A stretch of DNA of 64,000 nucleotides from the NCBI GenBank assembly GCA_965206125.1, contig CBDBIN010000045.1, positions 682,001-746,000 of the forward strand, in the 5' to 3' direction. The position numbers and the translations under genes were made by a program. The notes below the pieces were generated by a model, which saw only the letters and a list, made by a program, of their open reading frames with translations, was not told the origin of the DNA and did no database searches. Within the stretch, counting starts at the first letter, position 1. The number at the start of each line of letters is the position of its first letter. Source of the stretch: CAXWPM01 sp965206125 (GTDB lineage: Bacteria; Acidobacteriota; Terriglobia; 20CM-2-55-15). Below, one piece after another: positions 44,652 to 51,054 of this stretch.

Positions 44652-44968
44652 TCGTTACGACTACGGAAGACATCCGGGGTAAGCGCATCGTGCGCACGCT
44701 GGGCATCGTTCGGGGTAACACGGTTCGCGCCCGCCACATCGGACGGGACATTCTGGCGGCCCTGAAGGGCATCGTGGGCGGCGAAGTGCACGAATACACG
44801 AAACTGCTGGCAGAATCCCGCGAGCAGGCTCTCGACGCCATGGTGGACGAGGCCCGCAGCCTTGGCGGCAACGCCGTCGTGTGCGCCAACTTCGTCACGT
44901 CCTACATCTCGGCCAACATGGCCGAGTTGCTCGCCTACGGTACCGCCGTGGTCATCGAAGACGAATAG
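44648..44968 (+). CDS. YbjQ/UPF0145 family protein
   Basis: 106 residues of the YbjQ family, a small pentamer-forming protein with an often quoted but poorly tested metal-binding role. Typical features: 'IVRTLGIVRGNTVRARHIGRDILAALKGIVGGEVHEYTKLLAESREQALDAMVDEARSLGGNAVV' and ends 'AYGTAVVIED'. Its ATG overlaps the anti-sigma stop, so it belongs to the sigma operon. Confidence 0.9.
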   Translation: MIVTTTEDIRGKRIVRTLGIVRGNTVRARHIGRDILAALKGIVGGEVHEYTKLLAESREQALDAMVDEARSLGGNAVVCANFVTSYISANMAELLAYGTAVVIEDE

Positions 44969-45057
44969 GTTAAGCCGGGCCCGCAGGTTTCGCTTGGGTT
45001 GGACCTCCCTGAGGCGGTACGATTTTATTTTTCCTACAGCGAGGGAGCGAAATCTCA

Positions 45058-46344
45058 ATGAGGCAGGAACGAGGGCTGTTTGAAACATACGAGGATCCGG
45101 AACGGGCGGACGTGGTGTTCGAGAGCCGGAGGGGCTTTCTGAACGGCGCAGGACGGACCGCGATGGCGCTGGCGGTGGGCGCTCACATCCCCTTCGGCCG
45201 CTTCATGCCCGAGGGCCTCATGCCGGCGGCCCTGGCTCAGAGATCGTCCCCGATCCTGCCGCCCGGCAAGGATCTGGTTCTCCTCAACGAACGTCCGCTC
45301 GGGGCGGAAGCACGCACCCATGATCTGGACGACGTGGTCACGCCGACGCGGTACCACTACATTCGGAACAACGGCAACCTGTCTCCGATGGCAGAAAGCA
45401 TGGACAGCACCGGCTACCGGCTCGTCATCGACGGGGAAGTTGAACGCCCGCTGGAGCTTTCTCTCGACGATCTGAAACGGAACTATCCGATACGCAAGTG
45501 GAACCTGCAACTCGAGTGCACCGGTAACGGGCGAGCTGGTTACGAACCGCACCCGAGCGGCATGCAGTGGACGTTCGGCGCGATAGCCTGTTCGGAGTGG
45601 ACGGGCGTAAGCCTCGCGGACGTACTCCGAACCGCAGGGCTCAAGCAGTCGGCGGTCTACACGGGACACCATTCCGACGACGTCCATGTCAGCGGGAACC
45701 CGGACCTGGCACCACTCTCACGCGGCATTCCGATTTACAAGGCCACGAATCCGTTCACGATCCTGGCGTGGGAGATGAACGGGGAACCCCTTCGGGCCGT
45801 CCACGGCTTTCCGCTTCGTCTTGTGGTCCCCGGTTGGCCCGGCTCGGCTTCGGCAAAGTGGTTGAGCCGGATCGAAATTCGGGACCGGGTGCACGACGGG
45901 CGTGGCATGACCGGCTATTCCTACAGGATCAACCGGTACCCGGTCGCGCCCGGCGCCGACGTGCTGGAATCGGAAATGGACATCATCGATTACATGCCGG
46001 TCAAGTCGATCATCACGCGCCCCGCAGCTCGGGCAGAGATCGCGCTCGGAGAACCACTGAGGGTCCGCGGCCATGCGTGGGCAGGGGACCTCGAAGTGGC
46101 CCGCGTGGACATCAGTTACGACTTTGGTCAAACATGGCGGCAGACGAGACTGGACGCCCCGGTCAATCCTTATGCGTGGCAGAGATGGGCGACGGAAGTC
46201 CAGATGCCCGAGCGCGGGTACTATGAGATCTGGGCCCGGGCCACAGACACGAACGGCAAGTCTCAGCCTCAGGTCGTGCCGGGATGGAACCCCCGCGGCT
46301 ACCTGAACAATGTGACGCACCGCATCGGCATCACCGTCGTCTAG
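45058..46344 (+). CDS. Sulfite dehydrogenase (molybdopterin, SorA/SoxC-like)
   Basis: 428 residues of the sulfite oxidase superfamily. A twin-arginine-type leader (RRGFLNGAGRTAMALAVGAHIPFG) indicates Tat export. The molybdopterin domain carries the Mo-coordinating Cys in 'WNLQLECTGNGR', RYHYIRNNG and 'GNPDLAPLSRGIPIYKATNPFTILAWEMNGEPLRAVHGFPLRLVVPGWPG'; a dimerisation Ig-like domain closes the protein. Such enzymes oxidise sulfite in the periplasm and pass electrons to a cytochrome c, and a c-type cytochrome gene lies beyond the inserted IS1380. The stop codon TAG is part of the CTAG target repeat of that IS. A GGGAG site lies about 10 nt before the ATG. Confidence 0.92.
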   Translation: MRQERGLFETYEDPERADVVFESRRGFLNGAGRTAMALAVGAHIPFGRFMPEGLMPAALAQRSSPILPPGKDLVLLNERPLGAEARTHDLDDVVTPTRYHYIRNNGNLSPMAESMDSTGYRLVIDGEVERPLELSLDDLKRNYPIRKWNLQLECTGNGRAGYEPHPSGMQWTFGAIACSEWTGVSLADVLRTAGLKQSAVYTGHHSDDVHVSGNPDLAPLSRGIPIYKATNPFTILAWEMNGEPLRAVHGFPLRLVVPGWPGSASAKWLSRIEIRDRVHDGRGMTGYSYRINRYPVAPGADVLESEMDIIDYMPVKSIITRPAARAEIALGEPLRVRGHAWAGDLEVARVDISYDFGQTWRQTRLDAPVNPYAWQRWATEVQMPERGYYEIWARATDTNGKSQPQVVPGWNPRGYLNNVTHRIGITVV

Positions 46345-46540
46345 TCCCAAAACAAGCGCATAACCAGTCCGCCAACGGCCAGGTTGCGCGCATAAAATTC
46401 GAGGCATAGAATCCCGCTCCCGGATCGTTTTATCCAGGTATCGGGTTTCTGTTGGATCTGTTTCAGTTCAGCCTCGCTGGTGTTGGAGCGGTTGACAGAA
46501 ACCGGGACCTCGATCGCCCGGGCTCAGGGCCATGATCGGG

Positions 46541-48073
46541 TCAGCATCGCAGAGGTTGATGCAGCACATCCACGGCACGGAACAAGACCGGCAACCACCG
46601 GTTCCAGGCCAGAATCCTGAAGAGGATGCGCCGCCCGGTGCGCACGAGCTGACAAGGCACGAACATGAAGGCGTTTAGAAACGTCTTGAACTCCATGTGC
46701 AGTACCGTCTGTTTCTCGGCCTGATACTTCTGGCCCCAGCGTCCGGTTTCGGGCAGCAGCAACGCAAACCACGCCTTCAGTGTCCAGGCCAGCGACGCCA
46801 TGACCATGTAGGCCCCGTTGCTGGTCTGATCCCCGACCGGCATCCTCAAGGCCTGAACGCCGTTCTTGAGCTGCTCAATGAGATTCTCTTGATTGCACCG
46901 TTGATTCGCACGGAGCACAATCTGGCTGGCCGAATCCGAGCGGTTGGTAATGTAGAAGAAGTATCGGATGTCGTCGAACAACACCTGTTCGCCTTTGGCC
47001 ACCGACAGATTCTTCCGCACCACGACAACGCGGTAGTCCCGGTCGCAGGCTCTGGGCCGATACGCAAACTCGGCCACATCCTCGCCCTGCAACCGGATAT
47101 TGTCGAAACCGCGCTCCCGAACGACTTGTTCCTTCACGTTGTCGGGACGTTGGCGCGGTTCGGTGGCCACCGCGTACTTGGCGGGCCGTTCCAGACGCGT
47201 CCATTGGTGCGGTTCCAGTTCATCGGCCAGCGCCACCAGATTCTGCATGGCGTCGATGCCGAAGATGAATCCCACGCCCTGGTCGTCCCATCCATCCAGG
47301 TGCCGGGTCTGGCTGAAGTCGGTGTCCCCGCGCAGCAGGATCTGGCGAAACCCGCCTCGACGGCACAGCGCGATGGCCTGGTCGAACCGTGCGGCCGCTC
47401 CCTCATGCGAGGGCCGGTTACCGCTGCGATTGACCAGGTACAGCGGCTCTTGAGTATTCGCCAGCGAAATCACCAGCGGGTGATACCCCCAGGTCCCGTT
47501 GTAGGCCACGTCCATTCCTTGCTTGCATTCGCCTGTGGTTTCAGCCAGTGTCCCATCGGCGTCCAACACCGCTTCTTCGAAAAACGCCTCGGGCTGCTGG
47601 CGCCAGACTCGCAGCCGGACTTGATTCGTCGCCTCCATCAGAGACTCCACGTCGCTGGGCTCAAATCTCCGGCAGAAGTCTCCCGCCGTCGTCGGGTCCG
47701 GAATCCGTTGCGCTCCCAGCGCATCCAGATACACTTCGTCGTTGCGCCGCAACTCGATGTCCTCCAGGCACGTCCCTCCATTCAACGCGTTATAGGCGAT
47801 GTTCAGCACGTGATCCGATTCGTGATACGGCAAGTGCCGCTTCAGCACATGCACACTCTCGTCGATGGCTTTGACCAGCCCCGTCCGCCGCGCCACCAAC
47901 TGCATCATCCCGATTCCGCCCACCGCCGTGCCGCGCGTCCGCTCTCCCATCTCATAATGAATGTTGCTCGCCGAAAACATCGGCGCCGCCTGATCTGTCC
48001 AATTCCGGTCCGCAAGCCGGCGCTCGATTCGCCGCTTGCGGTTCTTCATGTTCTTGCGCGTATAATCGTTCAT
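46541..48073 (-). CDS. IS1380-family transposase
   Basis: 510 residues, full length, of the IS4-like DDE transposases in the IS1380 group. Visible: basic N-terminus, 'YHESDHVLNIAYNALNGGTCLEDIELRRNDEVYLDALGAQRIPDPTTAGDFCRRF', catalytic Asp in 'AVLDADGTLAETTG' and 'LLRGDTDFSQTRHLDGW', and the Y-2(R)-E-3(K)-type segment 'QRCNQENLIEQLKNGVQALRM'. Intact. Translation is probably restrained by a hairpin over the ribosome-binding site. Confidence 0.95.
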   Translation of the reverse strand: MNDYTRKNMKNRKRRIERRLADRNWTDQAAPMFSASNIHYEMGERTRGTAVGGIGMMQLVARRTGLVKAIDESVHVLKRHLPYHESDHVLNIAYNALNGGTCLEDIELRRNDEVYLDALGAQRIPDPTTAGDFCRRFEPSDVESLMEATNQVRLRVWRQQPEAFFEEAVLDADGTLAETTGECKQGMDVAYNGTWGYHPLVISLANTQEPLYLVNRSGNRPSHEGAAARFDQAIALCRRGGFRQILLRGDTDFSQTRHLDGWDDQGVGFIFGIDAMQNLVALADELEPHQWTRLERPAKYAVATEPRQRPDNVKEQVVRERGFDNIRLQGEDVAEFAYRPRACDRDYRVVVVRKNLSVAKGEQVLFDDIRYFFYITNRSDSASQIVLRANQRCNQENLIEQLKNGVQALRMPVGDQTSNGAYMVMASLAWTLKAWFALLLPETGRWGQKYQAEKQTVLHMEFKTFLNAFMFVPCQLVRTGRRILFRILAWNRWLPVLFRAVDVLHQPLRC

Positions 48074-48139
48074 CCGAAATGCCTCCTTTTCCGTAGACTC
48101 TTTCCAAGTCTTTATTCACACGGAACGGGGGCATTTCGG
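48074..48139 (-). promoter_or_regulatory. Hairpin sequestering the IS1380 transposase ribosome-binding site
   Basis: On the minus strand the leader begins CCGAAATGCCCCC (48139-48127) and 40 nt later has GGAGGCATTTCGG (48086-48074), directly before the ATG. The two pair at 12 of 13 positions, burying the GGAGG. A transcript starting outside the IS would fold this way; a native start inside the left arm would not. Confidence 0.7.
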
Positions 48140-48205
48140 GTACTTCTGCTGCTATGCCGCTATCAATACCTCGTCAATCACGCTTGATCAGGGTCTAGTG
48201 GGACA

Positions 48206-48526
48206 ATGAAGTCATCTTCCATGATGAATAGACGGTTCAACCCGGTACCGCTGTGGGTGATAGCCCTGATCCTCTGGGGCACGCCGGCCACGGGTCAATC
48301 GTCCCCGGACCCTAAGGACTTCAAGCCGGGCGAAGGACGGGACGTCGTCGTGGAACACTGCACGAAGTGCCACGACCCAGGGCTGATCACTTCCGCGGAA
48401 ATGACGCGGCCGCAATGGGAACGTACGGTTCGCGCGATGGTCGAAGAACAGGGAATGGTCGAGCCGTCCGAAGAGGTGCGGAAAGTGATTCTCGACTATC
48501 TGGAGAAGACTCAGTCGCCGGGGTAG
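48206..48526 (+). CDS. Small c-type cytochrome (SorB-like partner)
   Basis: 106 residues. Signal peptide about 1-31 (LWVIALILWGTPATGQ), one haem-binding motif CTKCH (about 52-56), followed by 'DPGLITSAEMTRPQWERTVRAMVEEQGMVEPSEEVRKVILDYLEK', the usual monohaem fold with candidate distal Met ligands. It should accept electrons from the sulfite dehydrogenase upstream. The ATG at 48206 lies 8 nt after the CTAG repeat of the IS, and no strong ribosome-binding site of its own is present. Confidence 0.85.
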   Translation: MKSSSMMNRRFNPVPLWVIALILWGTPATGQSSPDPKDFKPGEGRDVVVEHCTKCHDPGLITSAEMTRPQWERTVRAMVEEQGMVEPSEEVRKVILDYLEKTQSPG

Positions 48527-48540
48527 CGACGTACTGCAAA

Positions 48541-48626
48541 GAGGGGACAGAGCAAGCTGTCCCACCCCAGCCGGAACCTTCTCGAAAGTCGACTCTTAGG
48601 GACAGCTTCCTCGGTCCCCTATCGGT
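48541..48626 (-). repeat. GGGGACAG repeat family, locus 3
   Basis: One unit oriented like the right half of locus 1: starts GAGGGGACAGAGCAAGCTGT, continues CCCACCCCAGCCGG, and ends CGGTCCCCTATCGGTCGGA. It fills the gap between convergent cytochrome and arsC genes, again between convergent ends. Confidence 0.85.
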
Positions 48627-48636
48627 CGGAGCTTTT

Positions 48637-49047
48637 CTACAGAGTTGCGAGGAGTTCCTTAACCTTGCGTTCGATCAGGTCCCGTACCCGGCGGAAGTCA
48701 TCCGTCTCCATATCCCGGGGATCCGGAATATCCCAGTCCTCCCGCCGCGTCGCGCGGACCCAGGGGCACTCATCACCGCAACCCATCGTCGCCACAACGT
48801 CGTATTCCACTTCGGGGATCTCTCGGAGCGCATTCGACCGATGCGACGTCAGATCGTAGCCAACCTCACGCATTGCTGTGATGGCTTTCGGGCTCACACG
48901 GCCGCTGGGCCTGGAACCGGCACTGTACGCTTCAATACCCCCACCGCCGTGCAGGCGGGCGAAGGCTTCAGCCATCTGGCTTCGATTGGAATTCTCGACA
49001 CAGACGAAGAGAACCCGACGAAGCTGGGCCGCACCGCTCAACGGCAC
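48637..49047 (-). CDS. arsC: Arsenate reductase, low-molecular-weight phosphatase type
   Basis: 136 residues of the LMW-PTP-fold arsenate reductases. P-loop CVENSNRSQM (Cys-x5-Arg-Ser), then 'EAYSAGSRPSGRVSPKAITAMREVGYDLTSHRS' and the redox Cys pair region 'VVATMGCGDECPW', with 'DPRD' for the general acid. The Cys83-type pair indicates a thioredoxin- or thiol-linked enzyme. It overlaps the aquaporin gene by 10 nt. With an aquaporin, arsenate would be reduced to arsenite and leave by the channel. Confidence 0.92.
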   Translation of the reverse strand: MPLSGAAQLRRVLFVCVENSNRSQMAEAFARLHGGGGIEAYSAGSRPSGRVSPKAITAMREVGYDLTSHRSNALREIPEVEYDVVATMGCGDECPWVRATRREDWDIPDPRDMETDDFRRVRDLIERKVKELLATL

Positions 49048-49703
49048 ACCTCACCGGTGCAGCAACCCTCCTCGTTAACGGACCGGCACGCAGGCACGGC
49101 CAGCAACGATCCGAGGGCCGGGGCCAGGAAGTAGAGCCAGAGCCCTTCCAGGTTGCCCGATATCAGTGCCGGACCGAGCGACCGGGCCGGGTTCATCGAG
49201 GCTCCGGAAACAGGACCAGCAAACAGCGCCGCGAACGCGATGACCGACCCGATCGCGATTCCTGCGGTAATTCCCTTCTCCCGCGCCCCGGTCGACACAT
49301 TCAGGATGACAAACATCAGGATCCAGGTGATGACGACCTCGAGGACGAAGGATTGCGCAATGGTGCCGCCCGGGCGCGTCGCGCCGAGCGCCTGATGCGC
49401 AGGAAAAAGGAACCGCAACAGAGTACTGGCCGCGACGGCACCAACACACTGACCGCCCACATATGGCGCTACGTCACGCCCCTCGAGGCGGCGGGCCGCC
49501 CAGAATCCGAGGGTCACGGCCGGGTTCAGGTGCGCCCCCGATATGTCGCCCAGGGCGTAGATCATCGCCATGACGACAAGACCGAACGTCAACGAGACAC
49601 CGACATGCGAGATGGTTCCGGTAACATCGCCGATGACGATCGCGCCCGTGCCGGCGAATACAAGAGCGAAAGTCCCGATGCACTCGGACACGACCTTCTT
49701 CAT
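49038..49703 (-). CDS. Aquaporin-type channel (AqpS-like)
   Basis: 221 residues, MIP family, six TM helices and two half-helices. NPA boxes: HLNPAVTLG and SMNPARSLGPAL. The second box is followed by Arg, as in all MIPs. The C-terminus 'NEEGCCTGEVCR' carries three Cys, odd for an aquaporin and suggestive of thiol or arsenite binding. An AqpS-ArsC pair is known to give arsenic resistance through downhill arsenite efflux; here the reading-frame overlap points to the same. No ArsR or ArsB is in the window. Confidence 0.88.
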   Translation of the reverse strand: MKKVVSECIGTFALVFAGTGAIVIGDVTGTISHVGVSLTFGLVVMAMIYALGDISGAHLNPAVTLGFWAARRLEGRDVAPYVGGQCVGAVAASTLLRFLFPAHQALGATRPGGTIAQSFVLEVVITWILMFVILNVSTGAREKGITAGIAIGSVIAFAALFAGPVSGASMNPARSLGPALISGNLEGLWLYFLAPALGSLLAVPACRSVNEEGCCTGEVCR

Positions 49704-49790
49704 TCCGACACCACGGGCCTGGACATCAAAGTGTTGTTCAGAAGGCAGGTCGTCCGGAGGCCGAACTTCACGTGCGGGGCAGGAACGTGC

Positions 49791-50378
49791 TCACATCAGG
49801 CGTCGAATCTCGAGCGCAAGATCCTGAATCAATTCGAGACCACCGACGACCAGGTAAGGCAACGACGCTTCGAAGATGAGGTCTTCGACCTCGATCGCCG
49901 GCTCCCCTTCACCGTTCAGAAGATTGAGGATGAACTCGATCTTCGGCTCGATCCGGTAAACGAGCGCCAACACCAGCGTCAGCCGGTCTTCGAGAGTCTC
50001 TTCCCCATCGGGGGGCGACTTGATGATCCATAGGTCATCTGTGTTCCCGTTTACCTGGGGCACGATCGCCACGAGGAAGGAGATCAGCCTACCGGCCCGA
50101 TCGTACAACTCCTCGGTCTTGTCTTCGAAGTTGTTCAGCTCTGCCGACGTCAACTCGTCGAGGACCCGATAGGACACCAACTCCCCGCTGACCTCATAAA
50201 ACCGATGCACGTCGTCGGTGAAACCATCGATGCGCTGTTGGAAAATCGCCTCGGCCGCAGCCTGTCGGCGGTCGGCCTCTCGCTGGGAGGGGCTCTGCGC
50301 CGCGGCCGGGACCGCACACACAATGAATACCGCCACGAGCAACCAAAGAACAGTCTGTCGCTGGAGTCGAGAGTGCAC
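49791..50378 (-). CDS. Exported hypothetical protein
   Basis: 195 residues, unrecognised. A signal peptide (about 1-27: LWLLVAVFIVCAVPAAAQ) is followed by a helical, acidic body without Cys: 'QREADRRQAAAEAIFQQRIDGFTDDVHRFYEVSGELVSYRVLDELTSAELNNFEDKTEELYDRAGRLISFLVAIVPQV' and 'EVEDLIFEASLPYLVVGGLELIQDLALEIRRLM'. I see no active-site pattern. It lies 87 nt upstream of the aquaporin gene, same strand. Confidence 0.65.
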   Translation of the reverse strand: MHSRLQRQTVLWLLVAVFIVCAVPAAAQSPSQREADRRQAAAEAIFQQRIDGFTDDVHRFYEVSGELVSYRVLDELTSAELNNFEDKTEELYDRAGRLISFLVAIVPQVNGNTDDLWIIKSPPDGEETLEDRLTLVLALVYRIEPKIEFILNLLNGEGEPAIEVEDLIFEASLPYLVVGGLELIQDLALEIRRLM

Positions 50379-50509
50379 GCTTCCTCCGTGTCTTGAACGG
50401 TTGCCTCAGGGTATCAGAACGGCAGGCGCGAGGCCAGAAGTCTGAAAGGCCGGTCGTTTTGGTTTGAAGGACTACGAGGCTCAGGTGGGACAGACCTTTA
50501 GGCGGTCTC

Positions 50510-50625
50510 TAGGAGCCTGTCGGGAATTGGCTCCCTCGAAGCAAGAATCAACAACTTACGAGCCATCCCTGGTCTGTAAGTTGTTGATTCTTGGTTGCAG
50601 ACTTCTTATTCCCGACAGGCTCCTA
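50510..50625. mobile_element. Short miniature element, TAGGAGCC family, copy C
   Basis: 116 bp with perfect 18-bp terminal inverted repeats: TAGGAGCCTGTCGGGAAT at 50510-50527 and its complement at 50608-50625. The interior is a second hairpin (GAATCAACAACTTAC with GTAAGTTGTTGATTC around a 16-nt loop). The outer 10 bp are the same as in copies A and B, the rest differs. Just outside, TAGCAGCCTGCGGCAGA (50624-50640) looks like a solo end of the longer type, suggesting nested insertions. Confidence 0.8.
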
Positions 50626-50642
50626 GCAGCCTGCGGCAGATT

Positions 50643-50688
50643 CAACTGTATATGGATTGATATATATATATATTAAACTATTCTGCAT
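50643..50688 (+). promoter_or_regulatory. AT-rich promoter/operator region before padR
   Basis: In an otherwise GC-rich region this gap holds GATATATATATATATTAAA (50658 on) and a nearby ATATG/CATAT symmetry (TGTATATGG ... CTGCATATGAC), just before the padR ATG. PadR regulators bind dyad AT-rich operators over their own promoter, so this is the likely site. Confidence 0.55.
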
Positions 50689-51054
50689 ATGACTACCCCT
50701 CAGCCAGACACGTTCCTTCCCCTGCGGGCCAACTGGTTCCACATACTGCTATCACTTTCAGACCGCGAGCATCACGGTTACAGGATCATGCAGGAGGTGC
50801 TCGAACGGACAGAGGGGAAGATCCGGCTGTGGCCGGCGACGCTCTACGGAACGATCCGGCGCCTTATCCGGGAAGGCTTGATCGAGGAATCTGACACTCG
50901 ACCGTCGCCAGAGCAGGACGACGAACGCCGACGCTACTACCGGCTGACGCGGCTGGGCCGAGGCGTTCTGGACGCCGAGTGCAGGAGGCTCGAACAGCTC
51001 GTGGACGTCATCCACCGCAAACGGACGAGCATCGAAAGCGAGGCCCCTTCATGA
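50689..51054 (+). CDS. PadR-family transcriptional regulator
   Basis: 121 residues: winged helix 'WFHILLSLSDREHHGYRIMQEVLERTEGKIRLWPATLYGTIRRLIREGLIEESD...DDERRRYYRLTRLGRGVLDAECRRLEQLV' with the dimerising C-terminal helix. The ATGA overlap with the ADOP gene gives coupled translation, the standard arrangement for acidobacterial PadR-permease operons, which the regulator is presumed to control. Confidence 0.93.
   Translation: MTTPQPDTFLPLRANWFHILLSLSDREHHGYRIMQEVLERTEGKIRLWPATLYGTIRRLIREGLIEESDTRPSPEQDDERRRYYRLTRLGRGVLDAECRRLEQLVDVIHRKRTSIESEAPS

Larger units (their letters stand above)
46345..48194 (-). mobile_element. IS1380-family insertion sequence
   Basis: About 1,850 bp, flanked by the 4-bp direct repeat CTAG (46341-46344 and 48195-48198). 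The ends are short imperfect inverted repeats: TCCCAAAACAAGCG on the left, ACCCTGATCAAGCG (complement) on the right, 10 of 14 identical. It carries one transposase gene on the minus strand. Left of the gene are about 195 bp of non-coding DNA, including a complementary pair (CGGGTTTCTGTTGGATC and TGACAGAAACCGGGACC). Removing the IS and one CTAG restores a sulfite dehydrogenase gene that ends 7 nt before the cytochrome gene. Confidence 0.88.

Noticed and set aside
46697..48187. Plus-strand open frame of 496 codons inside IS1380
   Set aside because: Antisense shadow of the intact IS1380 transposase; no family resemblance or ribosome-binding site.
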